Origin: Actinomadura hibisca NBRC 15177
Lineage (GTDB): Bacteria > Actinomycetota > Actinomycetes > Streptosporangiales > Streptosporangiaceae
Direction: 5' to 3'
Assembly: GCF_001552635.1 (NCBI RefSeq)
Contig: NZ_BCRO01000078.1
Span: forward strand, 1-62,826
Length of the DNA stretch: 62,826 nucleotides
Part shown: positions 33,136-42,029 of the stretch, one piece after another
Numbering within the stretch: position 1 is the first letter of the stretch
Layout: each line of letters opens with the position of its first letter
The notes under the pieces: generated by a model
Told to the model about the DNA's origin: nothing
Seen by the model: only the letters and a program-made list of their open reading frames with translations
Database searches by the model: none
Position numbers and translations under genes: made by a program

Positions 33136-35265
33136 TCAGTTGCCGGTGGTGCTGCCGCGCCCGGCGTCCTCGACGCCCGCCTTGATCAGGCTGGACTTGG
33201 CCGCCGCCACCACCCGCTCGGGGGTGAGGCCGAACTGCTGGTACAGCGTCTTGTAGTCGGCCGAGGCGCCGAAGTGCTCCAGGCTGACCGTCTCGCCGTG
33301 CACGCCGACGTAGATGCGCCAGCCCAGCGCGATGCCGGCCTCGACCGACACGCGGGCCCGCACCGACGGCGGCAGCACCTGCTGCTTGTAGGCGTCGTCC
33401 TGCTCCTCGAACCACTCCACGCACGGCATCGACACCACGCGCGTCGGGGTGCCCTCGGCCTCCAGCGCCTCCCGCGCGGCCAGCGCGATCTGCACCTCGC
33501 TGCCGGTGGCGATCACGATCACCTTCGGCTGCGCGTCGCTCGCCTCGGCCAGCACGTAACCGCCCTTGGCCGCGTTCTCGGCCGGGGCCAGGGCGCCGGG
33601 GCCGCGCTCGAAGGTCGGCAGCTTCTGGCGGGTCAGCGCCAGGCCGGCCGGGCGGTCGGTGTGCTCCAGCACGGTGCGCCAGGCGACGGCGGTCTCGTTG
33701 GCGTCGGCCGGGCGCACCACGTCCAGGCCCGGGATCGCGCGCAGCGCCCACAGGTGTTCGATCGGCTGGTGGGTCGGGCCGTCCTCGCCGAGGCCGATCG
33801 AGTCGTGCGTCCACACGTAGGTGACCGGCAGCTTCATCAGCGCCGCGAGCCGCACGGCCGGGCGCATGTAGTCGCTGAACACCAGGAACGTGCCGCCGTA
33901 GGGGCGGGTGCCGCCGTGCAGCGCGATGCCGTTGAGGATCGCGCCCATGGCGTGCTCGCGGATGCCGAAGTGCAGCGTGCGGCCGTAGGGCCCGCCCGGG
34001 AACGCCTTGGTCTGGAACTCCTCGGGGACGAAGGACGGCTCGCCCTTCATCGTGGTGTTGTTGGACTCGGCGAGGTCGGCCGAGCCGCCCCACAGCTCCG
34101 GCAGCACCGGGGCCAGGGCGCTCAGCACGTCGCCGGAGGCGGCGCGGGTCGCGACCTCCTTGCCCGCCGGGAACTCCGGCAGCGCCTTGGTCCAGCCCGC
34201 CGGGAGCTGACGCGCGGCGATGCGGTCGTACTCCTCGGCGCGCTCGGCGTTGGCCTTGCGCCAGGCCTGGTAGCCCTTGTCCCACTCGGCGTGCGCCGCG
34301 CGGCCCCGGTCGGCGACCTCGCGGGCGTGCGCCAGGACCTCCTCGGGCACGTCGAAGGACTCGGCCGGGTCCATGCCGAGGATCTCCTTGGTGGCCGCCA
34401 CCTCGTCGGCGCCCAGCGCGGAGCCGTGGATCTTGCCGGTGTTCTTCTTGTTCGGCGCGGGCCAGCCGATGATGGTGCGCAGCGCGATGAACGAGGGGCG
34501 GCTCGTCTCCGCCTTGGCCGCGGCGAACGCCTCGGCCAGCTTGCCGACGTTCTCCGCGTAGTCGCCGTCGACGGTCCAGTCCACGCTGTGGACGTCCCAG
34601 CCGTAGGCCTCGTAGCGGGCCCGGACGTCCTCCGACAGCGCGATCGTGGTGTCGTCCTCGATCGAGATGTGGTTGTCGTCCCACAACATGATCAGGTTGC
34701 CCAGCCGCTGGTGGGCGGCCAGCGCGCTGGCCTCGTGGCTGATGCCCTCCTCGATGTCGCCGTCGGAGCAGAACGCCCAGATGGTGTGGTCGAAGGGGGA
34801 CTCGCCCTTGGCGGCCTCCGGGTCGAACAGGCCGCGCTCGCGGCGGGCGGCCATGGCCATGCCCACGGCGTTGGCGACGCCCTGCCCGAGCGGGCCGGTG
34901 GTGGTCTCCACGCCCGCGGTGTGCCCGTGCTCGGGGTGGCCCGGCGTGAGGCTGCCCCACTTGCGCAGCGACTTCAGGTCGTCCAGCGTCAGCGGGTAGC
35001 CCGACAGGTACAGCTGGATGTACAGGGTCAGGCTGGAGTGCCCGCAGGAGAGCACGAACCGGTCGCGGCCGGCCCAGTTCGGGTCGGTCGGGTCGTGCTT
35101 CAGGAAGCGCTGGAAGAGCAGGTAGGCCGCCGGAGCCAGGCTCATCGCCGTGCCCGGGTGGCCCGAACCGGCCTCCTCCACCGCGTCCATGGCGAGGGCG
35201 CGGACCACGTCCACCGCCCGCCGGTCCAGGTCGGACCACTCAAACGTGCTGTTGTCCCCAGTCAC
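33136..35265 (-). CDS. tkt: transketolase
   Basis: The 709-aa thiamine-diphosphate enzyme has GSGHPGTAMSLAP near residue 34, the TPP/Mg motif FCSDGDIEEG(I)SHEA, and the pyrimidine-binding region HDSIGLGEDGPTHQPIEHL. It moves two-carbon ketol groups in the non-oxidative pentose-phosphate pathway. The start is a GTG at 35265 with GGAG about 11 nt upstream. It heads the minus-strand pentose-phosphate block and diverges from ctaB over a 690-bp gap. Confidence 0.97.
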   Translation of the reverse strand: MTGDNSTFEWSDLDRRAVDVVRALAMDAVEEAGSGHPGTAMSLAPAAYLLFQRFLKHDPTDPNWAGRDRFVLSCGHSSLTLYIQLYLSGYPLTLDDLKSLRKWGSLTPGHPEHGHTAGVETTTGPLGQGVANAVGMAMAARRERGLFDPEAAKGESPFDHTIWAFCSDGDIEEGISHEASALAAHQRLGNLIMLWDDNHISIEDDTTIALSEDVRARYEAYGWDVHSVDWTVDGDYAENVGKLAEAFAAAKAETSRPSFIALRTIIGWPAPNKKNTGKIHGSALGADEVAATKEILGMDPAESFDVPEEVLAHAREVADRGRAAHAEWDKGYQAWRKANAERAEEYDRIAARQLPAGWTKALPEFPAGKEVATRAASGDVLSALAPVLPELWGGSADLAESNNTTMKGEPSFVPEEFQTKAFPGGPYGRTLHFGIREHAMGAILNGIALHGGTRPYGGTFLVFSDYMRPAVRLAALMKLPVTYVWTHDSIGLGEDGPTHQPIEHLWALRAIPGLDVVRPADANETAVAWRTVLEHTDRPAGLALTRQKLPTFERGPGALAPAENAAKGGYVLAEASDAQPKVIVIATGSEVQIALAAREALEAEGTPTRVVSMPCVEWFEEQDDAYKQQVLPPSVRARVSVEAGIALGWRIYVGVHGETVSLEHFGASADYKTLYQQFGLTPERVVAAAKSSLIKAGVEDAGRGSTTGN

Positions 35266-35955
35266 GGAACGCCAGGCTCCTCTCGAACCACATGTGATGT
35301 CATGGCCGGTCGCCGTGCCCGTCGTCGCGGCTCTTTACCGCAACGGGACCGGCGCCGGGTCTCTTCCCTGACGGGGCCCGGACCCCCGATCCGCTCCGCG
35401 CCCCGTCCCGGGGACCGGGGGAGCGGCCGGAGGACCGCTCCCGGACGGCCGCTCGGGCGGCCGCTCGCCGGGGCCCGGCGAAGATCATGCCGTGCACTCC
35501 GAGCCTATCGAACCAGCGGACCGCCTCTATTGACCTCGTCGCAGGAAGGGCACGGCCGCCGCCGGCTCCCCTCGCGGGGCGGGGCGGCGCCCACAGTCGG
35601 ACCCTTGCCCGATCGTTTCTTCGACTAACCCCCCGCCCGGGGGAAGCGCCGGGTGATTCCCGGCCAACCCCCCTGCCGGCCCACTGAGCCGGCCCACTGA
35701 GCCGGCTCGCGCGTGCGGGATCGCGTGCGCGCCCGCGCGCAGACGAACGGGAAGGACGCGCGATACGCCGCCGGGCGGGCCTTTCCGGCGCGTCCGGTGC
35801 CCCGGTGCTCGACCCTGGGAGGGGGCGGACTACAGTGATTGCGCGGTTGGCAACAGTGGCCGCTCGTCGTTTACAGCAAGCCGAAGTCGCACCGGACCCT
35901 GGTGCGGACCGAATCGCGGGGGCACCGTCAGGTGATCGCGATTACTCATGCCTAG
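35266..35955. other. 690-bp intergenic region between tkt and ctaB
   Basis: No convincing gene lies here. It should hold the promoters of tkt (left) and ctaB (right). Visible structure includes a GGGAGCGG/CCGCTCCC stem (35419-35442), a direct repeat of GGCCGCTC around 35446-35465 and a 13-bp tandem repeat at 35676-35701. The right end (35821-35950) is less GC-rich and is the likelier ctaB promoter zone. Confidence 0.6.
35676..35701. repeat. 13-bp tandem duplication
   Basis: CCGGCCCACTGAG occurs twice in exact tandem (35676-35688, 35689-35701) in the tkt-ctaB gap, followed by a partial third copy (CCGG). No function is apparent. Confidence 0.7.
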
Positions 35956-36951
35956 TTGGACGTGGACCCGATTGTGACGGTGCTCAGTAACAAGCTCGGG
36001 GTCGAGCTCGACGACCAGGTGCCGGGGGCGCCCGCGGCCGTTCTGGAGCCGATGGCCGCCGAACGCTCGGTCGGCGCGAGCGTGCGCGCCTACGTGGCGC
36101 TCACCAAGCCCCGCGTCATCGAACTGCTCTTGATCACCACCATCCCGGTGATGTTCCTGGCCGCCGGGGGGGTGCCGCCGCTCGGCACCGTGCTGCTGAC
36201 GCTGGCGTTCGGCACCATGTCGGCCGGGGCGGCCAACGCGATCAACTGCTACATCGACCGCGACATCGACGCCAAGATGCGCCGCACCCGCCGCCGCCCC
36301 CTGGCGCGCGAGCAGGTGACCCCGGCCCGCGCCCTGGTGTTCGGGGTGGTGCTGGGGGTGGTGTCCACCGTCGGTTTCGCCCTGACGGTCAACCTCATGG
36401 CCGCCGCCGGGTCGTTGTTCGCGATCCTGTTCTACATCTTCGTGTACTCGCTGCTGCTCAAGCGGCGCACCTCGCAGAACGTGGTGTGGGGCGGCATCGC
36501 CGGCTGCATGCCGGTGCTGATCGGCTGGACCGCGATCACCGAGAGCCTGGCGTGGACGCCGTTCGTGCTGTTCGGCGTGGTGTTCCTGTGGACGCCGCCG
36601 CACACCTGGACGCTGGCGATGCGCTACCGCGAGGACTACGCGGTGGCCAAGGTGCCGATGTTGCCGGTGGTGGCGGGCGAGAAGCGCGTGATCGGCGAGA
36701 GCCTGGTCTACACCTACGCCACCGTCATCTGCTCGCTGGTGTTGTGGCCGGTGGCCGGGATGAGCCCGCTGTACGGGACCGCCGCCATCGTGCTCGGCCT
36801 GGTGTTCCTGGCCGAGGGGCACCGCCTGCTCCGCGCCGTCCGCGCCGGGGTGACCGGCGTGCACCTGCGGCCGATGCGGTTCTTCCACCTGTCGAACGTC
36901 TACCTGGCGCTGCTGTTCACCGTCGTGGCGATCGACCCGCTGCTGCACTAG
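35956..36951 (+). CDS. ctaB: protoheme IX farnesyltransferase (heme o synthase)
   Basis: The protein of up to 331 aa has about nine membrane helices. The UbiA-family motifs are LTKPRVIELLLITTIP, NAINCYIDRDIDAKMRRTRRRPL (Mg/diphosphate site) and the second aspartate-containing loop MRYREDYAVAKVPMLPVV. It attaches farnesyl to heme b for cytochrome aa3-type oxidases. The true start is unsure: TTG at 35956 is the longest option, with GTGs just downstream and ATG at 36052 (MAAERSVG) starting close to the conserved domain. It pairs with ctaA at 38314. Confidence 0.92.
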   Translation: MDVDPIVTVLSNKLGVELDDQVPGAPAAVLEPMAAERSVGASVRAYVALTKPRVIELLLITTIPVMFLAAGGVPPLGTVLLTLAFGTMSAGAANAINCYIDRDIDAKMRRTRRRPLAREQVTPARALVFGVVLGVVSTVGFALTVNLMAAAGSLFAILFYIFVYSLLLKRRTSQNVVWGGIAGCMPVLIGWTAITESLAWTPFVLFGVVFLWTPPHTWTLAMRYREDYAVAKVPMLPVVAGEKRVIGESLVYTYATVICSLVLWPVAGMSPLYGTAAIVLGLVFLAEGHRLLRAVRAGVTGVHLRPMRFFHLSNVYLALLFTVVAIDPLLH

Positions 36952-36960
36952 CCCCGGGCG

Positions 36961-36989
36961 CCGGGGGAGCGGGCGATCCCGCCCCCCGG
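36961..36989 (+). terminator. hairpin after ctaB
   Basis: CCGGGGGAGCGGG pairs with CCCGCCCCCCGG (one bulged A, CGAT loop) ten bases past the ctaB stop. It is a candidate terminator isolating the PrsW gene. Confidence 0.55.
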
Positions 36990-37040
36990 TGGCCCACCCC
37001 GGTCTCTCACGAGGGGGCACGGGCCGGTTACGCTCACTGA

Positions 37041-38252
37041 ATGGCGCGCGTAGATCCCAAGGCGGTGTTGGAGGGGCGGGTTCCGGGACGTCCCCCGCTC
37101 GCCCTCATCGCCGGTCTCACCGTCTCGTCCCTGTGCGCCCTGGTGGCGCTCGGCGTCGACGCCCTGTACGGCGGCGCGGGCTTCTGGGCGGGCGTCGTGC
37201 TGGCGATCCTGCCCATCCCGCTGCTGGTCGCGCTGGTGCTGACGCTGGACCGGCTGGAGCCCGAGCCGCCCCGCGCGCTGGTGTTCTCGTTCATGTGGGG
37301 CGCGGGCGTGGCGGTGCTGGGCGCGCTGGTGCTCAACACCCTCGGGCTGCTCTACGTCACCGTCCCGATCTTCGGCGAGGACAAGGGGCACTTCGTCAGC
37401 GCCACCTTCGGCGCCCCGGTGATCGAGGAGTCGCTGAAGGGCGCGGTGCTGTTCGGCCTGCTGTGGTGGCGGCGCAACGAGATCGACGGCTTCGCCGACG
37501 GCATCATCTACGCGGCCATGGTCGGGCTGGGCTTCGCGATGATGGAGAACGTCACCTACTACATGCGGGCCTTCGACGAGGGCGGCGCGCACCAGTTGCA
37601 GTGGGTGTTCATCCTGCGCGGCCTCGTCGCCCCGTTCAGCCACCCGATCTTCACCTCGATGACCGGCCTCGGCGTGGCCTGGGCCGCCACCCACCGGCGC
37701 GGCCAGGTGCTGGCCCCGCTGCTGGGCCTGGCCGGGGCGATGGTGCTGCACGGGTTGTGGAACGGCGCGACGACGCTGGGCGCGGGCGGGCTGCTCACGG
37801 TGTACGCGCTGGACTTCGTGGTGCTGGTCGTCCTGGTGGTGATCGTCACGGTGGAGCGCAAGCGCACCGTGCGGCGCATCGAGACCTACCTGCCCGGCTA
37901 CGCGGGCACCGGCCTGGTCACCCCGCAGGACGTGCGGATGTTGCGCACCCTGCCCTCGCGCCGCGCCGCGCGCCGCTGGGCCCGCACGGTCGGCGGCCGG
38001 CCCGCCGCCCGCGCGATGACCGACTACCAGCTCGCCGCGACCGAGCTGGCGCTGCTGCACAAGCGCGCCGAACGCGGCCTGGCCGAGCCGCGCTGGTTCG
38101 CCGCCCGCCGCGACGCGCTGCTGAACCTGATGGGCCTGGCCCGGCAGGCGTTCCTGCGCGCCCCGCAACGCCAGGCGACACCGCCCCCCATGCCGTGGGC
38201 CGCGCAGGGCCCCGCGGGCTTCCCGCCGCCCGGCGGCCCCTACAACCGCTGA
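37041..38252 (+). CDS. PrsW-family intramembrane metalloprotease
   Basis: The 403-aa protein has about eight to nine helices and the PrsW motifs PVIEESLKG (Glu-Glu), MMENVTYY, HPIFTSMTGLG and LHGLWNG, supplying the putative zinc ligands. A cytoplasmic C-terminal tail of about 130 residues ends in a Pro/Gly-rich stretch. In Bacillus, PrsW cleaves an anti-sigma factor; no such target lies nearby. The location between ctaB and ctaA is notable. It follows a terminator-like hairpin, so it may be separately transcribed. Confidence 0.9.
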   Translation: MARVDPKAVLEGRVPGRPPLALIAGLTVSSLCALVALGVDALYGGAGFWAGVVLAILPIPLLVALVLTLDRLEPEPPRALVFSFMWGAGVAVLGALVLNTLGLLYVTVPIFGEDKGHFVSATFGAPVIEESLKGAVLFGLLWWRRNEIDGFADGIIYAAMVGLGFAMMENVTYYMRAFDEGGAHQLQWVFILRGLVAPFSHPIFTSMTGLGVAWAATHRRGQVLAPLLGLAGAMVLHGLWNGATTLGAGGLLTVYALDFVVLVVLVVIVTVERKRTVRRIETYLPGYAGTGLVTPQDVRMLRTLPSRRAARRWARTVGGRPAARAMTDYQLAATELALLHKRAERGLAEPRWFAARRDALLNLMGLARQAFLRAPQRQATPPPMPWAAQGPAGFPPPGGPYNR

Positions 38253-38313
38253 TCCGCAGGCCGACACGCCCTGCGCGGGGGCCGGGTCAAGGTCACCGGC
38301 GACCGCCCATACG

Positions 38314-39324
38314 ATGAATGCCGTGGCGACGCGATCCGAAGCTGTACCGACCTCCCGTAACCCGCTGGCGAAGGCCAGGGACGCCGTCTGGCGGCCCACC
38401 CCCGGCTCGTTGCGGCTGCTGGCGCTGCTCGGCGTCATCGGCAACGCGGGGATCGTGGCGACCGGCGGCGCGGTCCGGGTCACCAAGTCCGGCCTCGGCT
38501 GCCCCACCTGGCCCAAGTGCACCGGCGACAGCCTCGTCCCCACCCACAGCCCCGAGCACCCCGCGCTGAACATGGCGATCGAGTTCGGCAACCGCATGCT
38601 CACCTTCGCGGTGCTGGCGATCGGCATCCTGGTGTTCGTCGCCGCGCTGCGGCTGCGCCCGCGCCGCAAGGACCTGGTCTGGTGGGCGCTGGCCCAGCCG
38701 ATGAGCGTGGTCGCCCAGGCGGTCATCGGCGGCATCGTGGTGCTGACCAAGCTGCACCCGGCCTCGGTGGGCCTGCACTTCCTGATCTCCCCGGCCCTGC
38801 TGATCTTCTGCGTGGGCCTGTGGGTGCGCGCCGGCGAGGGCGACGCCCCGCCCCGCCCGCTGGTGGCCCCCGCGCTGCGCGCCCTGGCCTGGGCGCTGGC
38901 GGCGGCCTGCGGCCTGGTCCTGGTCGCCGGGACCGTCGTCACCGGCACCGGCCCGCACGCCGGGGACGCCGACTCGCGCCGCTGGGGCTTCAACATCGAG
39001 GACGTCACCCGCGTGCACAGCGTGCTGGCCTGGATCACCGTCGCGCTGACGGTGGCGATGCTGGCGGCGGCCTACCGCACCGGCGCCCCGCCCGCCCTGC
39101 GGCGGCGCGTGGCCGAACTGTTCGCCCTGGAGCTGGCCCAGGGCGCGATCGGCTACGTCCAGTACTTCACCGGCGTGCCCGCCCCGCTGGTGGTGCTGCA
39201 CATGCTGGGCGCGGTCCTGATGTGGATCGCCGCCCTCCGCGTGATCTTCGCGACCCGCGACCGAGGCCCGGCCCCCCTCACCGAACCCGGCCCCGAACCC
39301 CTGCGAACCCCCCAACACGCCTGA
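38314..39324 (+). CDS. ctaA: heme A synthase (COX15/CtaA family)
   Basis: The 336-aa membrane protein has about eight helices. It has the first-half signature GAVRVTKSGLGCPTWPKCTG with the paired cysteines, then IEFGNRML with a conserved Glu, and heme-ligand histidines in later helices (GLHFLISPALL, DVTRVHSVLAW, VVLHMLG). It oxidises heme o to heme a for cytochrome c oxidase. The ATG at 38314 starts 61 bp after the PrsW gene; a GTG a few codons downstream is an alternative. It converges with polX. Confidence 0.94.
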   Translation: MNAVATRSEAVPTSRNPLAKARDAVWRPTPGSLRLLALLGVIGNAGIVATGGAVRVTKSGLGCPTWPKCTGDSLVPTHSPEHPALNMAIEFGNRMLTFAVLAIGILVFVAALRLRPRRKDLVWWALAQPMSVVAQAVIGGIVVLTKLHPASVGLHFLISPALLIFCVGLWVRAGEGDAPPRPLVAPALRALAWALAAACGLVLVAGTVVTGTGPHAGDADSRRWGFNIEDVTRVHSVLAWITVALTVAMLAAAYRTGAPPALRRRVAELFALELAQGAIGYVQYFTGVPAPLVVLHMLGAVLMWIAALRVIFATRDRGPAPLTEPGPEPLRTPQHA

Positions 39325-39345
39325 CGGTCTGTTCTTCCCGCGCGC

Positions 39346-41067
39346 TCAGCCCTTCTTGGCCAGGAATTCGCGCAGGCGGTCTAGCGGCCAGGTGTTGATC
39401 ACGTCGTCGGGGGTGAGCCAGCCGCGCTGGGCGGTGCCCACGCCGTAGCGCACGTTCGCGAAGTTGCCCACCGAGTGCGCGTCGGTGTCGATCGCGAACT
39501 TGACGCCGAGGCGCAGGGCGCGGCGGATCAGGTCGGCGGGCAGGTCGAGGCGGTCGGGGAAGCAGTTGACCTCCATCGCGGTGCCGGTGCGGGCGGCGGC
39601 GCGGAAGACCTCGTCCCAGTCGGCCTCCACCGGCGCGCGGCGGCCGATGCTGCGCGCGGTGGGGTGGCCGATCACGTTGACGTGCGGGTTCTCGCAGGCG
39701 CGGACGAAGCGGCGGGTCTGGGCGGCGGGGTCCAGCGTGAAGTGCGAGTGCACCGAGGCCACCAGGACGTCGAAACCGGCCAGGAAGTCGCCGTCCCAGT
39801 CCACCCCGCCGTCGGGGTCGATGTTCAGCTCCGAGCCGTGCAGCAGCGCGAGGTCGGGGTAGTGCTTCTGGAGCTCGCGCAGCTGCTCGCGCTGGGCGAG
39901 GATCTTGGCGTCGGTCATCCGCTGCATCGCCAGGTTCGGCGCGTGGTCGGTGACGGCGTAGTACTCCAGGCCGCGTTCGGCGGCGGCCGCGACCATGCCC
40001 TCCAGCGAGACCGTGCCGTCGGTCAGGTCGGTGTGGGTGTGCAGGTCGCCCTTGAGGTCCTCGACGGTCACCAGGCGCGGCAGCGCGTTCTTGAGGGCGG
40101 CCTCGATCTCGCCGCCGTCCTCGCGCAGCGGCGGCGCGATCCAGGGCAGGCCGAGCCGCTCGTAGACCTCCTCCTCGGTCTCCGAGACGACCAGCTCGCC
40201 GGACTCGGCGTCGAACAGGCCGTACTCCGACAGCTTCAGCTTGGCCCGCACCGCCCTCTCGCGGACGCGCACGTTGTGCGCCTGCGAGCCGGTGAAGTAC
40301 TGCAACGCCGCGCCCCACGCCTCCGGCGGCACCACCCGCAGGTCGACCTGCACGCCGCGCGTGGTGCGCACCGAGGTCTTCTTGTCGCCCCCGGCGATGA
40401 CCTCGGTCACGTAGGGGAGCGCGGTGAACGCCTCCATCAGCGGCCCGGGGTCGGTCGAGGCGGCCAGCACGTCCACGTCGCCGATCGTCTCGCGCATCCG
40501 CCGCAACGACCCGGCGTGGGTGCAGCGCTCGCAGCCGGGAAGGGCCGACAGCGCCGCGACGATGTCCTCGGCGAGGCCGGTGGCCACGTCGATGAGCACC
40601 CGGCCGCCCTGCTGCTCCAGCAGTTCGATGCCGTGCCGGATGTTGTCCTCGGACTTGGGGCCGAAGCCCTTGAGGCCGCGCAGCCGCCCCGCCGCGATGG
40701 CCTCCGACAGCTCGGCGACCGAGGTCACCCCCAGCTCCTGGAACAGGGTGAGGGCCTTCTTGGGGCCGAGCGTCGGGATCTCGGTGAGGGCCCGCACGCC
40801 TGCGGGGATCTGGGCGCGCAGCTCCTCCACCTGCCGGATGGTGCCGGTGGTGTTGTAGTCCACGAGCTTCTTGGCGATCGCCTCGCCGACCGTGGGGATC
40901 CTCTTCAGGCCCGCCAGGTTCAGCGTGCCGATGTCGTCGGGGTACTCGGCGACCGCCCGCGCCGCCTTCTCGTACGCCCTGATCTTGAACGCGTCGCCGC
41001 CCGTGATCGTGAGCAGGTCGGCCAGTTCCTGGATGAGGGCCGCAGCCTCGTGGTTCGCCCGTGCCAT
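39346..41067 (-). CDS. polX: DNA polymerase/3'-5' exonuclease PolX
   Basis: The 573-aa protein joins an N-terminal family X polymerase (helix-hairpin-helix TLGPKKALTLFQELG; nucleotidyl-transferase motif GSLRR at 186-190 and DVD at 197-199) to a C-terminal PHP domain (GDLHTHTDLTDG, HGSELNID, DTDAHS). It fills short gaps and trims 3' ends in base-excision or end-joining repair. All PHP metal ligands seem present. It lies 49 bp downstream of the lone prcB gene on the same strand. Confidence 0.95.
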   Translation of the reverse strand: MARANHEAAALIQELADLLTITGGDAFKIRAYEKAARAVAEYPDDIGTLNLAGLKRIPTVGEAIAKKLVDYNTTGTIRQVEELRAQIPAGVRALTEIPTLGPKKALTLFQELGVTSVAELSEAIAAGRLRGLKGFGPKSEDNIRHGIELLEQQGGRVLIDVATGLAEDIVAALSALPGCERCTHAGSLRRMRETIGDVDVLAASTDPGPLMEAFTALPYVTEVIAGGDKKTSVRTTRGVQVDLRVVPPEAWGAALQYFTGSQAHNVRVRERAVRAKLKLSEYGLFDAESGELVVSETEEEVYERLGLPWIAPPLREDGGEIEAALKNALPRLVTVEDLKGDLHTHTDLTDGTVSLEGMVAAAAERGLEYYAVTDHAPNLAMQRMTDAKILAQREQLRELQKHYPDLALLHGSELNIDPDGGVDWDGDFLAGFDVLVASVHSHFTLDPAAQTRRFVRACENPHVNVIGHPTARSIGRRAPVEADWDEVFRAAARTGTAMEVNCFPDRLDLPADLIRRALRLGVKFAIDTDAHSVGNFANVRYGVGTAQRGWLTPDDVINTWPLDRLREFLAKKG

Positions 41068-41116
41068 GGCACGAGTCTAGGAGGCGGGTCGGACGTTCCC
41101 CGGGACCGCGTGCGGG

Positions 41117-41959
41117 TCAGCGCAGCGGCGCGACCGGGCCGTCGGGCTGCTCGAAGCGGGCCTGCACGACCTCGTCCACGACGCCGGACACCTCGTCCTC
41201 GGGCAGGAACCGGAAGCCGTCGGCGGTCACGACCGCGATCGTCGGGTAGATCCGGCGGGTGCGGTCGGGGCCGCCGGTGGCCGCGTCGTCGTCGGCGGCG
41301 TCGTAGAGGGCCTGCACGCACACCGCGGCCGCGTCGCGCTCGGTCAGGTCGGGCCGGTACAACTTCTTCAGCGAGCCGAGCGCGTACGGCGAGCCCGACC
41401 CGTCGGCGTGGTAGCCGCGGGTCTCCTGCGGCGCGCCGGTGATGTCGTAGGTGTAGATCCGGCCCACGCCGGAGTCGGTGTCGTACCCGGCCAGCAGCGG
41501 CACCACCGCCAGGCCCTGGAGCGCCTGCGCCAGGTTGGCCTGGATCACCGCGCCCAAGCGGCGGGCCTTGCCCGGCAGCGACAGCGGCACCGTCTCCATC
41601 TTCTCGTAGTGCTCCAGCTCGACCTGGAACAGCCGGACCATCTCCAGCGCCAGGCCGACGGTGCCCGCGAAGGCGACGACCGAGTACTCGTCGCCGCGCT
41701 GCACCTTGTCGAGCTCGCGGTAGGCGATGCGGTGGCCCTGGGTGGCGCGGCGGTCGCCGGCCATCATCACGCCGCCGGGGAAGGTCAGCGCCAGGATGGT
41801 GGTGCCGTGCGGCAGTTCCAGGGGGGAGCCTCCGGCGTCCGGGACGCGGTTGACCGGCAGCAGGTCGGGGGAGTGCGCGCGCAGGAAGTCCACGAACGAC
41901 GGCGTCGCGGCGTCGAAGTACTCGGGCGGCAGCCCCTGGTCGTCGATCCTGCCGGTCAC
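41117..41959 (-). CDS. prcB: orphan 20S proteasome beta subunit
   Basis: The 280-aa protein matches actinobacterial PrcB. A 52-residue propeptide ends in ELPHG, and the mature chain starts T-T-I-L. Counting from Thr1, Asp17 (AGDRRATQG) and Lys33 are in place, as is the YDAADDDAATGGPD block, so it should be a competent threonine protease. The start is a GTG with AAGGGGA upstream. Usually prcB sits next to prcA in the pup-proteasome locus. Here the neighbours are polX and an EamA exporter, with no prcA, pup, dop or mpa. It is most likely a second beta subunit, though it could be the sole, relocated gene. Confidence 0.9.
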   Translation of the reverse strand: MTGRIDDQGLPPEYFDAATPSFVDFLRAHSPDLLPVNRVPDAGGSPLELPHGTTILALTFPGGVMMAGDRRATQGHRIAYRELDKVQRGDEYSVVAFAGTVGLALEMVRLFQVELEHYEKMETVPLSLPGKARRLGAVIQANLAQALQGLAVVPLLAGYDTDSGVGRIYTYDITGAPQETRGYHADGSGSPYALGSLKKLYRPDLTERDAAAVCVQALYDAADDDAATGGPDRTRRIYPTIAVVTADGFRFLPEDEVSGVVDEVVQARFEQPDGPVAPLR

Positions 41960-42029
41960 GGCGTCCCCTTCCGTTCCGAACCCTGCCCGAACGCGATCGA
42001 TCCTTGCACGGCGGGCGCACGCCCGCCAC

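Noticed and set aside
35266..35955. A small gene or regulatory RNA in the tkt-ctaB gap
   Set aside because: Short open frames here lack ribosome sites and codon bias, and the hairpins are ordinary for such GC content; nothing specific could be supported.
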